Shown piece by piece: positions 1 to 9,728 of a stretch of DNA of 64,000 bases; position 1 is the stretch's first letter; the number at the start of each line of letters is the position of its first letter. The DNA comes from Moraxella ovis (GTDB lineage Bacteria; Pseudomonadota; Gammaproteobacteria; Pseudomonadales; Moraxellaceae). The stretch spans positions 372,001 through 436,000 of the forward strand of contig NZ_UGPW01000001.1 of NCBI RefSeq assembly GCF_900453105.1, given 5' to 3'. Both the position numbers and the translations under genes were made by a program. Under the pieces are notes generated by a model. The model was not told the origin of the DNA. It was given only the letters and a program-made list of their open reading frames with translations, and made no database searches.

Positions 1-621
1 TTATTGGTAATTGCCTTTATTAGTGGTGCTCCATTAAGGGATTATGCGTTTATCACGACAGTTATTGGTGTAACGATGGCTGTTGGAATGGCTTTTGCAG
101 ACTATCGACGTGAGCGATTGATGTCTTTTTGGGATCCGTTTGATGACATTCAGGATACTGATTATCAGTTGTCTAGAAGTTTGATTGCCTTTGGTCGAGG
201 TGAATTTAGCGGTGTGGGCTATGGCGACAGTGTTCAGAAGTTATCGCATCTACCCGAGGCGCATACGGACTTTATCTTAGCGATTACCGGTGAGGAATTG
301 GGCTTTATTGGTGTGTCATTCGTACTGTTGCTAGGAGCGCTCATGGTCGCTGCAATCATGCACATCAGTTATGTCACCTTGAAGCGCCGTCAGTTGCGTC
401 TAAGCTATATGGTGTTTGGATTCGCTACAGTAATTTTTGGTCAGATTTTTATTAATGCCGGCATGAACATGGGCATTCTACCAACGAAGGGCTTGACGCT
501 ACCGTTTTATAGTTTTGGTGGTTCGGCACTGCTTGTGAACATGATGATGATTGGCTTTATTCTTAAAGTTGATAAAGAGAGCGAAGGCATCGACCGTATG
601 GGGTTAAGCCGTAATTTCTAA
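1..621 (+). CDS. ftsW: Cell division protein FtsW, C-terminal part (5' end outside window)
   Basis: This is the C-terminal part of a SEDS-family septal peptidoglycan polymerase, an inner-membrane protein that works with the class B penicillin-binding protein FtsI. The frame is open from base 1 and ends in TAA at 619-621. The segment YGDSVQKLSHLPEAHTDFI followed by AITGEELGFIG is the FtsW signature loop and separates it from RodA. Hydrophobic helices follow, then NMGILPTKGLTLPFYSFGGS, the conserved C-terminal block. About half the protein is missing upstream, so its start cannot be judged. An imperfect hairpin with a T-run lies just after the stop. Confidence 0.93.
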   Translation, partial: LLVIAFISGAPLRDYAFITTVIGVTMAVGMAFADYRRERLMSFWDPFDDIQDTDYQLSRSLIAFGRGEFSGVGYGDSVQKLSHLPEAHTDFILAITGEELGFIGVSFVLLLGALMVAAIMHISYVTLKRRQLRLSYMVFGFATVIFGQIFINAGMNMGILPTKGLTLPFYSFGGSALLVNMMMIGFILKVDKESEGIDRMGLSRNF

Positions 622-639
622 GATTTGTGGATTAAAAGT

Positions 640-669
640 AAAAAGTCAGCCAAAGCGCTGGCTTTTTTA
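640..669. terminator. Bidirectional terminator between ftsW and gluQ
   Basis: A hairpin with stem AAAAAGTCAGC / GCTGGCTTTTTT (one mismatch) and a six-base loop is followed by T-runs in both orientations. It separates the convergent ftsW and gluQ genes and overlaps the gluQ stop codon. Confidence 0.7.
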
Positions 670-1656
670 TTGGTTGTCTGATGCGATACCAAGGCTGTTT
701 TGGTGCATGAGTGGTGCGTTATTCCAGTGTTTGATGGCAAATGTTAGGATGTCGTCGACGGTGCCGTCCTGCATGTCGTCAGCGATGGGTTGTCTTAATA
801 AACGCAGCGCATGAATAAGTAATTCGCTTGGGTATTCATTTTTGATGGGCTTGGCAAGGTTTTGCTTGGATAGCTTTTGACCGTCATTATTGTGTAGTAG
901 TGGCAGATGATAAAAATAATCGGCATGCGGCAGTTGGCAGGCTTTATTGATGAATAGCTGTGCGGCTGTCATCGGCATGATGTCAAGCCCACGCATGATG
1001 TGGCTGATGTTCTGTAGCCCGTCATCAATGGCGCAGGCAAGGATGTAATTAATCATGCCATTTTGGCGTTTGATAACGACATCGCCAAGACTCTTGGCAG
1101 GATTATCCCAAATAACCCCTTGGATACCATCATAAAAAGCCGTCGCCACGTCAGGCAGGCATAGGCGAATCTTACTGTCAGGATGCTGGCCGTCATGCGA
1201 CTGATGCAGGCATAAGCGCGGATAGATGGGAGGAGCATTAAGATCTTGGGTTTGGTTTGGGTTTTGTAGGGTGTGGCTTAGGGTAATGGGCGGTGTTGCC
1301 TTATTGGGATGTGTGCGAAAATATTCACTAAGCTGCTTTCTTGAACATTGGCACGCATAGCTGATGGCTGATAGATGGTCGTTGATGAACTCATCATAGA
1401 TGGGCTGTCTGTGCGACTGATAGATAATCTCGCCATCCCAATGCAAGCCCAGTCGGGTTAGATCGTCCAGTATTGAGTGACTGTATGCTTGTTTACAGCG
1501 TTCAAAATCAACATCTTCGATGCGCAATAGCCACTGCCCGCCCAACGCCTTAATATGACAAAAGCTCGCCACAGCAGTCGTGAGCGAGCCTAAGTGTAAG
1601 TGTCCCGTCGATGATGGTGCGAACCGTCCGATGATGGGGCGTTTGGAGTCTGACAC
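667..1656 (-). CDS. gluQ: Glutamyl-Q tRNA(Asp) synthetase
   Basis: The product is a truncated glutamyl-tRNA synthetase paralogue that attaches glutamate to the queuosine base at the wobble position of tRNA(Asp). The N-terminus GRFAPSSTGHLHLGSLTTA carries the class I HIGH-type motif (HLGS), and KLSKQN near residue 250 is the KMSKS-type loop. The CQCSRKQL region supplies part of the zinc site. At 329 residues it is slightly longer than usual because of a Pro/Gln/Thr-rich insert near residues 115-140; the anticodon-binding domain of GltX is absent, as expected. It lies 3 bases downstream of dksA, an arrangement common in gammaproteobacteria, so the two are probably co-transcribed. Confidence 0.92.
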   Translation of the reverse strand: MSDSKRPIIGRFAPSSTGHLHLGSLTTAVASFCHIKALGGQWLLRIEDVDFERCKQAYSHSILDDLTRLGLHWDGEIIYQSHRQPIYDEFINDHLSAISYACQCSRKQLSEYFRTHPNKATPPITLSHTLQNPNQTQDLNAPPIYPRLCLHQSHDGQHPDSKIRLCLPDVATAFYDGIQGVIWDNPAKSLGDVVIKRQNGMINYILACAIDDGLQNISHIMRGLDIMPMTAAQLFINKACQLPHADYFYHLPLLHNNDGQKLSKQNLAKPIKNEYPSELLIHALRLLRQPIADDMQDGTVDDILTFAIKHWNNAPLMHQNSLGIASDNQ

Positions 1657-1659
1657 ACC

Positions 1660-2073
1660 TTATCCTAGGTTTTGCTTTTCTTTCATTTCTGATAAGGTTT
1701 TGCAGTCGATGCACTGCGTGGCGGTCGGTCTTGCCTCTAGGCGTTTTAGTCCGATTTCGGTGCCACAGGTCTTGCAGTAACCATAATCGCCCGTGTCGAT
1801 CTCAGCGATGGATTTGTCGATTTTGCGAGTCAGCTTGCGCTCACGGTCTCGAGTGCGTAGGGCGAGCGCGAACTCTTCTTCTTGAGTGGCGCGGTCGTTG
1901 ATGTCTGCCATCGCGCTCGTTTCTTCGTTGATGTAATCTTTGGTGCGCTCAGCTTCAGACATTAGTTCGCCTTTCCATGCCAACAAGAGCGAACGAAAGT
2001 GCTCAAGCTGCTTGTCTGACATGTATTCTTCGTCTTTGGCAGGCTCATAGGGGGCGAAAGTTTTGTTGTTCAT
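1660..2073 (-). CDS. dksA: RNA polymerase-binding transcription factor DksA
   Basis: DksA binds the RNA polymerase secondary channel and works with (p)ppGpp to reset transcription of ribosomal and amino-acid genes. The 137-residue product has the coiled-coil region (about 20-95, with MADINDRATQEEEFALALRTR carrying the acidic tip) and a C-terminal zinc finger CKTCGTEIGL...CIDC. It is a little shorter than the E. coli protein at the N-terminus. It is the first gene of a dksA-gluQ unit; the 260 bases upstream of it to the end of cpdA must hold its promoter, but I see no clear consensus boxes there. Confidence 0.95.
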   Translation of the reverse strand: MNNKTFAPYEPAKDEEYMSDKQLEHFRSLLLAWKGELMSEAERTKDYINEETSAMADINDRATQEEEFALALRTRDRERKLTRKIDKSIAEIDTGDYGYCKTCGTEIGLKRLEARPTATQCIDCKTLSEMKEKQNLG

Positions 2074-2333
2074 GCGCTGATTTATCCTTCAAAATGCGCC
2101 TTAAGCGACTTGGTGAATGGCGATGTGAATAGCGCAAATACACCGCCACAAAAAATGCCATAGCGTTGGAAATCATCCAACCAAAAAGTATCCTCTAAGC
2201 AAAACTAAAAAATGACCAATTTAAGCTATTGCAATTCCATAAGACCCCATAGTTTGCCAAAACATTGCAAGAATTACAAGTGTTTCTTGTGGGATTGGTG
2301 CGTTATTTATTAATTACGCCTTAAAATTCGCGC

Positions 2334-3131
2334 CTAATTTTGCACTCTTTTGACTAAAGTTGCTAGTTTTTCTTTGTTATAAATGTGTATCAGGCGCAAA
2401 CCCTCAGGTACGTCATCTAGCTTAAAGTCACCATAATGCGGTAAAAACTGCCGACTGGTGGCAGGGCAGGTGTATAGTGTGGCAGGGTATGGTGTCGGTA
2501 TGGGCAGCTCATGAGCTTGATGTACATGACCGCATAAGATTGCTTTTGTATTAGGGTGAGGCGTGAGAGCCTGCCAAAAATCATCATGGTTCTGAAGGAT
2601 GTGACCATCTATCCAAGCCGAGCCTACAGGCAGTGGATGATGATGCATGGCGATGATGGTGGGCAAATCATTAGCCAGATGTGATCTTAGAAAGTGCAGT
2701 TTGTCATCATCTAGATGACCGTAAATTTGACCATTAACCGCAGAATTTACCGATAGGATTTGCCAGCAGGCATCAGACAGTTCAATAACAAGGCGGTGTG
2801 TGTCCACTAGCCTAGCATCCGCCTGTATGGGTAGAAATTGGCGTTCGTGAAATGGCAAATCATGCCCAATCTCATGCGTTATGTCATGATTGCCTGCCAA
2901 GCAAACAAAAGGAATGTTAATCTTTTGCAGCTCATCAAATAACCAATCGTAAAGATGGGTATCGCCATCATTCACCAAGTCGCCTGTCAGGAGTAATAAA
3001 TCAGGCTTATGCTCTAAGGCAAGCTTGAGTACCGCCAAAAATTTATCGGTGTAAATAGGTTTGTGCGCAGATAAATGCAAATCGCTGATCTGAGCGATGG
3101 TGAAAGTATCTAAGTGATGGCGAATGTGCAT
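2334..3131 (-). CDS. cpdA: Metallophosphoesterase, CpdA-like 3',5'-cAMP phosphodiesterase
   Basis: This is a calcineurin-type dinuclear metallophosphoesterase. The metal ligands are visible in order: ISDLHLS (near residue 16), TGDLVND (about 49), AGNHDIT (about 82), MHHHPLP (about 160) and CGHVHQAHE (about 200). The length (265 aa) and motif spacing match CpdA, which hydrolyses cyclic AMP and so damps cAMP-CRP signalling. The gene starts 5 bases after the znuB stop, so it may be carried on the zinc transporter transcript although its role looks unrelated. Substrate is inferred from family similarity only; related class III phosphodiesterases cut other substrates. Confidence 0.78.
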   Translation of the reverse strand: MHIRHHLDTFTIAQISDLHLSAHKPIYTDKFLAVLKLALEHKPDLLLLTGDLVNDGDTHLYDWLFDELQKINIPFVCLAGNHDITHEIGHDLPFHERQFLPIQADARLVDTHRLVIELSDACWQILSVNSAVNGQIYGHLDDDKLHFLRSHLANDLPTIIAMHHHPLPVGSAWIDGHILQNHDDFWQALTPHPNTKAILCGHVHQAHELPIPTPYPATLYTCPATSRQFLPHYGDFKLDDVPEGLRLIHIYNKEKLATLVKRVQN

Positions 3132-3136
3132 GATGG

Positions 3137-3940
3137 TTAGGCTTGAGCTTTGGTGAGCTTATGAGTGATATAAATGACAAAAAACACCGCTGCCAAGGTC
3201 AGCACGATGGCAAGCCCGGTCTGCACATCAAGATAAACACTACCCCAAATCCCTGCCGTCACCCCAAACTGAGCTAGGACAAGCGCGATGATGACCATTT
3301 GGCGTGGCGAGGCAGCCAGCAGGCGTGCACTCAGAGCGGGCAAAATCAGCAGTCCGCTAATGAGCAGACTGCCGACCGCTTGCAAGGCAATAGCACAAAA
3401 ACCTGCCAGTAGCCCCATAAAGAAGACCTGCTGCTGTATTGGGCTGATGCCAGCGATGCGTGCCAAAGGTTCTGACGTGGCAAGCTTCACCTGCTTGCCC
3501 CAGATCCACATTAAAAATGCACCGCCCATCGCTACTAATAAAGCTAAGCGCGGTAGGTCTGCCCAGTTCACATCAAGCAGATTGCCGAATAAGAACCCAA
3601 GGACGTTCGCCTGCTGCTGTGTCAGTTGGGTTAAGGTTAATAATCCCAAGCACAACAGCATGGCCGCCATGACGGACAACGTGGCGTCATTAGGTAGGCG
3701 TTTATCATTCATAAAGACAAGCGCTGCCACGACAAGCATGCTCACCAAGATGATACCAATGTCAGCAGGTAAGCTAAGCCATGCAGCAATCGCCACGCCA
3801 AGCAATGCCCCGTGCGCCAGTGTATCGGCAAAAAAAGCCATCCGTCGCCACAGCACTAAACAGCCAAGCGGTGCAGATAATAAAGCCAATAATGCGCCTG
3901 CAATCCAAGCAGGTGCGATGATGGGAAGCCAGTCGGTCAT
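3137..3940 (-). CDS. znuB: Zinc ABC transporter permease ZnuB
   Basis: This is the membrane channel of the high-affinity Zn2+ importer ZnuABC. The 267 residues form about eight hydrophobic helices, and the N-terminal block APLGCLVLWRRMAFFADTLA with HGALLGVA is the ABC-3 family signature. It follows znuC by 6 bases, in a zur-znuC-znuB unit on the minus strand, and is probably repressed by Zur when zinc is plentiful. A long reading frame on the opposite strand (3288-3956) is a by-product of its composition, not a gene. Confidence 0.95.
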   Translation of the reverse strand: MTDWLPIIAPAWIAGALLALLSAPLGCLVLWRRMAFFADTLAHGALLGVAIAAWLSLPADIGIILVSMLVVAALVFMNDKRLPNDATLSVMAAMLLCLGLLTLTQLTQQQANVLGFLFGNLLDVNWADLPRLALLVAMGGAFLMWIWGKQVKLATSEPLARIAGISPIQQQVFFMGLLAGFCAIALQAVGSLLISGLLILPALSARLLAASPRQMVIIALVLAQFGVTAGIWGSVYLDVQTGLAIVLTLAAVFFVIYITHKLTKAQA

Positions 3941-3946
3941 GCTCGG

Positions 3947-4684
3947 TTATCCGTGATGCTCGCAGCTGTCATTGTGATGACAGTGATCATGATGGTGAAT
4001 GTAGGGTTGGTAATGCCCAAACAGTCTGGTGAATTCAGGTGCGATGGCAATCTGACTGGGTTCACCCTGACAGCAGATGTGTTTATTTAGGCAGATGACA
4101 CGCCGAGAGCCTTTCATGACCCAGTGCAGATCGTGAGACACCACCAGCATCGTACAAGCTAGAAAATCAGGCAGTTCATCAATAAAGTGATAAAGCCAGC
4201 TTTCTGTCTCAGGATCAAGCCCTTGCATCGGCTCATCTAAGATGAGCAGGTCAGGCTTATCCAGTAGTGCGCGCGCCATGAGTACGCGCTGAGTCTCACC
4301 GCCTGACAGATGGCTCATTTGTTTATGGATGAGTGGCTTGATAGATAGCTTATCAAGTACGAAGGTCTTTTGATCGCAGGTAAGCCGCTTTGGATTGGCT
4401 TGAAACAGCAGGTCTTGTACGCGGAGCGGTAGAATCTCAGGCACGCTAAAGCGCTGAGGTACATAGCTCAGCGCAAGCGCTTGACTGTCTATACTTCCAG
4501 AAGTGGGCTTTAACAGACCCAATATCAGCTTGACAAGCGTTGATTTGCCCGCACCATTTGGACCGATGAGGCTGACCATCTCGCCTGGATACAAATCAAG
4601 AGAGATGTCGTGTAACAAGGTGGCATCACCAACTTTATAACCGATGTCCGTCAGGCTTAATAAAGGTTCAGCCTTGGCAGTCAC
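3947..4684 (-). CDS. znuC: Zinc ABC transporter ATP-binding protein ZnuC
   Basis: This ATPase powers ZnuB. Walker A GPNGAGKST lies near residue 41, the ABC signature LSGGETQR near 126 and Walker B LLILDEPMQGLD near 147, with the switch histidine in VVSHDLH. The C-terminus is unusually rich in histidine (YIHHHDHCHHNDSCEHHG), which could bind zinc; this is seen in some zinc transport ATPases and is inferred to be a metal buffer or sensor. The start overlaps the end of zur by 17 bases, suggesting translational coupling. Confidence 0.95.
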   Translation of the reverse strand: MTAKAEPLLSLTDIGYKVGDATLLHDISLDLYPGEMVSLIGPNGAGKSTLVKLILGLLKPTSGSIDSQALALSYVPQRFSVPEILPLRVQDLLFQANPKRLTCDQKTFVLDKLSIKPLIHKQMSHLSGGETQRVLMARALLDKPDLLILDEPMQGLDPETESWLYHFIDELPDFLACTMLVVSHDLHWVMKGSRRVICLNKHICCQGEPSQIAIAPEFTRLFGHYQPYIHHHDHCHHNDSCEHHG

Positions 4685-5180
4685 GGCAGATGCCTTTTAG
4701 TTCGATGACGGTGTTTTCGACGTTGAATCTGGCGTCATTCTGTGCAAAGTCCATGATGTTATCGACTGACAAGTTACTGCACTCTTCAACGCTGTTACAA
4801 GATTTACAAATCAAAAAAGCCGCCGCATGCTTAGAGCGCGGATGACAACAGGGCACATAAGCATTCAATGAGCTAAGCTGATGAATGAGCCCTTCGTTCA
4901 ACAAAAATTCCAAAGAGCGATAAATCGTCGGCGGTGCGATGTTCTTGCTGGCGGCGTCGGTATTTTGGCGGCTAAGCTGTAATGCGCTGATCAGATCATA
5001 AGCGCCAAGCGGCTTATCCGATTCTAAAATAAGAGCATAGACTTCTTCGCGCAGTGGTGTAAAGCGAACCCCTTGTGCTTCGCAATGCGCCTTGGCTTCT
5101 TTGATGCATTCTTCGATATCGTGATGATGGACATTATGATGATGGTCGCATGAGTAGTGATGGGTGTGTGCAGTAGTCAT
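4668..5180 (-). CDS. zur: Zinc uptake regulator Zur (Fur family)
   Basis: Zur is a zinc-responsive repressor of the Fur family. The winged-helix core (residues about 35-110) includes FTPLREEVYALIL and APPTIYRSLEFLLNEGLIH; the structural zinc site is CKSCNSVEEC with a final CRDC. The N-terminal tail, roughly residues 5-22 (THHYSCDHHHNVHHHD), is an extra His/Cys-rich stretch not usual in Zur. I chose the ATG at 5180; an ATG at 5219 is in frame but adds 13 residues without family resemblance, and neither has a strong ribosome site. The gene is first in zur-znuC-znuB and diverges from znuA, so one operator region can control both. Confidence 0.9.
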   Translation of the reverse strand: MTTAHTHHYSCDHHHNVHHHDIEECIKEAKAHCEAQGVRFTPLREEVYALILESDKPLGAYDLISALQLSRQNTDAASKNIAPPTIYRSLEFLLNEGLIHQLSSLNAYVPCCHPRSKHAAAFLICKSCNSVEECSNLSVDNIMDFAQNDARFNVENTVIELKGICRDCQG

Positions 5181-5377
5181 AATGGGATCTTTTGGCTGTA
5201 TTGTTCGTGTTATGATCATGGCTATAGGGAAATTGGCGCTGTTTTTGAATGAAAATCACCAATAAAGCATTTATTTTAAAGGTTATTATACCTTATAATG
5301 TAACTGCTGCCCATAGACAAAGTTTTTCAATCTGTTGAAAAATTGTCAATAATTTGGCGACAAAATCACCAATTAAT

Positions 5378-5390
5378 GTTATATTATAAC
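5378..5390. promoter_or_regulatory. Putative Zur operator in the zur-znuA intergenic region
   Basis: GTTATATTATAAC is a perfect 13-base palindrome, extended on the left as AATGTTATATTATAAC. It closely resembles the known gammaproteobacterial Zur box core. It sits 86 bases before the znuA ATG and overlaps -10-like hexamers, so bound Zur would block znuA transcription. A weaker GTTA...TAAC dyad at 5282-5304 could be a second site for the zur side; only 6 of 11 positions pair, so I do not annotate it separately. Confidence 0.7.
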
Positions 5391-5475
5391 TAATTTTAAA
5401 CTAAGCCAGCCATCGCTAAGCTAAGTTTCTACGACCTATTTTTAAGAATTTAAAGTTATCACAAAAGGGTGTTTC

Positions 5476-6345
5476 ATGTCATTTAAGTCAATCATTAAGA
5501 ATATTGCAAAAACCACCATTGCCGTGTCTTTATTGGCGGCAGGCACTGCTCATGCAGGTATGGTCAGTGTGAGCAATTACCCATTGGCACTACTTTCTAA
5601 TGCAGTCACCAAAGACGCTGCACCTGCCAAGGTTCTACTTAATGCTGGTGATGTGGGACATCATGGCGAGCTTAGCCCAAGCGCCAAAAAACTGGTTGTG
5701 GATAGCGATTATGTTGTGTGGTTTGGTGGGGCGCTTGAGCAGAATTTGGTAAATACGCTGTCTGATGCGCCGAATGCAATTTCGCTGTTTGATTTTAATG
5801 CTTTTGAGCGTCTACCGCTTCGCAATATTGATGGTACTATCCAACCCGACAGTTTCGATGCGCATATCTGGCTGGAGCCCGAGAATGCCAAAGCCATCGT
5901 GCGTGCGTTGGCCGTGGTGCATTCGCATGCCAATCCTGAGCATAAAGAAAAATATGCGCAGAATGCTGCGGACTTCCAAGCACGCATGGACGATGCCGTC
6001 GCCAAAGTAAATCTAAGCGCCAAGTCATTGCCTTATTGGGCATATCATGACGCTTTTCAGTATCTAGAGCGTAGCGCCAACCTTCAATTTGCTGGTGCAC
6101 TGACGCCTGATCATCACTTATCACCTAAGGCAAGCCAAATCCGTCTGCTCTCCCAGTCACGCCCACAGGCTGGCATGTGCATCGCTTCGCAAGGCAGGGT
6201 ATCAGATGGCATTGTCAATAAATTGGGTAATGTGGGAACTGTTGTCCGTCAAGAGGATATGAGCGATGGCACGGATTTTATCGATGCGTGGCAAGAGTTG
6301 GCACTGGCCATTCGTGACTGTGCGTCAAGCAATGCCAAACAATAA
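5476..6345 (+). CDS. znuA: Zinc ABC transporter substrate-binding protein ZnuA
   Basis: This periplasmic protein captures Zn2+ and hands it to ZnuB. A Sec signal peptide is visible (KNIAKTTIAVSLLAAGTAHA, cleavage after AHA near residue 27). Likely zinc ligands are the His pair in GDVGHHGELSP, DAHIWLEPENA and WAYHDAFQYLE, followed by a late acidic position in EDMSDGTDF. The family's usual His-rich flexible loop is missing, which makes the 289-residue protein compact; the His-rich segments of this locus are instead in ZnuC and Zur. The start has AAAAGGG 9-14 bases upstream. It is divergent from zur across the Zur-type operator. Confidence 0.92.
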   Translation: MSFKSIIKNIAKTTIAVSLLAAGTAHAGMVSVSNYPLALLSNAVTKDAAPAKVLLNAGDVGHHGELSPSAKKLVVDSDYVVWFGGALEQNLVNTLSDAPNAISLFDFNAFERLPLRNIDGTIQPDSFDAHIWLEPENAKAIVRALAVVHSHANPEHKEKYAQNAADFQARMDDAVAKVNLSAKSLPYWAYHDAFQYLERSANLQFAGALTPDHHLSPKASQIRLLSQSRPQAGMCIASQGRVSDGIVNKLGNVGTVVRQEDMSDGTDFIDAWQELALAIRDCASSNAKQ

Positions 6346-6577
6346 AAAATTGGATTTAATTTCAGAAAATGGCTAAACGGTTGATTTTACGTTTGTATTT
6401 TTATCAAAAATAATAATAATTTTTCGCAAAATTAGCCGTTTACCCCCTTGTTAGTATTCAAAAAAGTTTTTATAATACAGACGTTTACGCACACAATATT
6501 TTTAATTTTATTTGGTGTGCGTTTATTTTATTTATTGGGCATTGGTATGCCAAAATAACTCAAAAAAGTTGATTGAC

Positions 6578-6973
6578 ATGAGCCGTCCAGCATCACGCAC
6601 GCAAAAGAAACAAATCTACACCGCGCAAGCTCGCCAAATATGGCCAGTACTCCTTTTGACAGGGCTTGGCGTGATTTATGACATGACTCAGGGTGCAGGC
6701 TTCATTGCTACGAAGAGCATTTGTCTTGGTGCATTATTACACTTTTTAGCTCAAAGTGTGTTTACTTTTGTTGCTTATCGTGCCGAGGGTGCAAGAGCAA
6801 GACAGCAAATCATGCTGAATATGTACTTGGGTCAGATGCTTAAGTGGCTCATCAGCTTATTGGGATTTGCATTGATTTTTATTTATCAGCAGCCAATAAC
6901 AGCGGCGTTGGTAATTATTGGTTATTTTATCATGCAGCTTTATCACATTATTAGCATGTGGCGATTGCGCTAA
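6578..6973 (+). CDS. atpI: ATP synthase protein I (AtpI)
   Basis: AtpI is a small membrane protein that helps assemble the c-ring of the F-type ATP synthase. The 131-residue product has a basic N-terminus (SRPASRTQKKQ) and four hydrophobic segments (about 22-40, 45-65, 80-100 and 105-125), as in gammaproteobacterial AtpI. I start at the ATG at 6578 rather than 6512, because the upstream extension has no family resemblance. It precedes atpB by an unusually long 393-base gap. Confidence 0.8.
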   Translation: MSRPASRTQKKQIYTAQARQIWPVLLLTGLGVIYDMTQGAGFIATKSICLGALLHFLAQSVFTFVAYRAEGARARQQIMLNMYLGQMLKWLISLLGFALIFIYQQPITAALVIIGYFIMQLYHIISMWRLR

Positions 6974-8260
<1,287 letters not shown>

Positions 8261-8302
8261 TTTGAAACCCTTTAAACTTTAACCCTTCATATAGGTCATT
8301 AA

Positions 8303-8557
<255 letters not shown>

Positions 8558-8577
8558 GCTGAAACCGTCAGTTTAAC

Positions 8578-8629
8578 GCCCATTTCTAGTCGCGGAGTTG
8601 TTCTACGATGACGCGATCTAGAATTGGCT
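8578..8629 (+). promoter_or_regulatory. mRNA hairpin after atpE
   Basis: The segment GCCCATTTCTAGTCGCG pairs with CGCGATCTAGAATTGGC (8612-8628): about 14-15 pairs with one mismatch and two single-base bulges, around a 17-base loop. No T-run follows, so it is not a simple terminator. I infer a 3' stabilising or processing structure that raises the yield of atpE mRNA. Confidence 0.6.
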
Positions 8630-8660
8630 ATCACCTGACTTTCACTAACAACGAGGTGAT
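8630..8660 (+). promoter_or_regulatory. Hairpin covering the atpF ribosome-binding site
   Basis: ATCACCT (8630-8636) is perfectly complementary to AGGTGAT (8654-8660), and AGGTGA is the atpF Shine-Dalgarno sequence, 4 bases before the ATG at 8664. When folded, this 7-pair stem would hide the ribosome site and lower AtpF synthesis relative to AtpE just upstream. Confidence 0.5.
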
Positions 8661-8663
8661 TGG

Positions 8664-9134
8664 ATGAACATTAATGCTACATTACTTGGTCAGTTAGTTG
8701 CTTTTGCGATTTTCGTGTGGTTTTGCATGAAATTCGTATGGCCGCCACTGATCGGCGCTATCAATGAGCGTCAACGCAAAATTGAGGAAGGCCTTAGCGC
8801 CGCCGAGAAAGCCAAAGAAGATTTGGCTTCTGCTGAACAGCAGGTAGAACAAGAATTTGCCGCCGCAAAAACTGAAGCCGCTTCTATCATTGAACGTGCG
8901 AATAAAACCGCTAATCAAATGATTGAAGATGCTAAAGCTCAAGCTCGTGTAGAGGGTGAGCGTATCATTGCCCAAGCTCATGCAACTGTTGAGCAAGAAG
9001 CTGCTCAAACTCGTGAACAACTTCGTTCTCAAGTTGCTCAATTGGCAGTTTTAGGCGCAGAAAAGATTTTGCAAAGCAAAGTCAATGAACAAGAACACGC
9101 TAACATGCTAGACCAGTTGGCGGCTAAGCTGTAA
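8664..9134 (+). CDS. atpF: ATP synthase F0 subunit b
   Basis: Subunit b is the peripheral stalk linking F0 to F1. It has an N-terminal membrane helix (residues about 6-26, [19 protein letters not shown]) and a long charged, Ala/Glu/Gln-rich helix to the C-terminus that forms the right-handed coiled coil. The length, 156 aa, equals the E. coli protein. Its ribosome site lies inside a 7-pair stem (8630-8660). Confidence 0.97.
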   Translation: MNINATLLGQLVAFAIFVWFCMKFVWPPLIGAINERQRKIEEGLSAAEKAKEDLASAEQQVEQEFAAAKTEAASIIERANKTANQMIEDAKAQARVEGERIIAQAHATVEQEAAQTREQLRSQVAQLAVLGAEKILQSKVNEQEHANMLDQLAAKL

Positions 9135-9146
9135 TTAGAGGAAATC

Positions 9147-9695
9147 ATGGCTGAACTATCCACCTTAGCAAGACCCTATGCCAAAGCGGCATTTGACTAT
9201 GCTAAAGAGCAAAATGTAATCAATAACTGGGAAAATTTCCTATTGATTGCAAGCAGTATTGTGCGTGATGAGTCATTTTCTTCATTACTAAGCAATCCAG
9301 CCATTTCTGCAGAGCAAAAGACTGCCGTCTTGATTGATATCTATGGCTCACAAACGGCAGATCAACCTTCTGACGCATTGGTTAATTTTACCAAGCAGCT
9401 ATCAGAACATGACAGACTGGCTTTATTGCCTGAGATTCATACTCATTACAGCAAACTAAAATCACAAGAGCTAAAACAGGTTGACGCTTACGTTACTTCA
9501 GCCTATCCATTAACCGAAGCCCAGCGTGAAACATTGCAAGCGCGTCTTGCAATCTCCACAGGTTCGATCGTCATTCTGCATGAAGCAGTAGATCCAGAGC
9601 TTTTGGGTGGCGCAACGATTAAAGTGGGCGATAAGTTTACCGATGGCTCAGTGCGTGGTAAGTTAAAACAATTAAAGACTCAACTGACTGCGTAA
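9147..9695 (+). CDS. atpH: ATP synthase F1 subunit delta
   Basis: Delta caps the alpha3-beta3 head and joins it to subunit b. The 182 residues include the N-terminal helical domain ([18 protein letters not shown]) and the family signature near the C-terminus, [22 protein letters not shown]. It lies 12 bases after atpF and 33 bases before atpA, without any hairpin in these gaps. Confidence 0.97.
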   Translation: MAELSTLARPYAKAAFDYAKEQNVINNWENFLLIASSIVRDESFSSLLSNPAISAEQKTAVLIDIYGSQTADQPSDALVNFTKQLSEHDRLALLPEIHTHYSKLKSQELKQVDAYVTSAYPLTEAQRETLQARLAISTGSIVILHEAVDPELLGGATIKVGDKFTDGSVRGKLKQLKTQLTA

Positions 9696-9728
9696 GCATG
9701 AAGTTGGCATTTTAAAGGAAACAAGGCA

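Noticed and set aside
3288..3956. 222-codon open frame on the plus strand across znuB
   Set aside because: It lies entirely antisense to a clear ZnuB gene, has no ribosome site and shows no domain; it is a by-product of composition.
5282..5304. Second Zur box before zur
   Set aside because: Only 6 of 11 positions pair; mentioned with the main operator but not annotated on its own.
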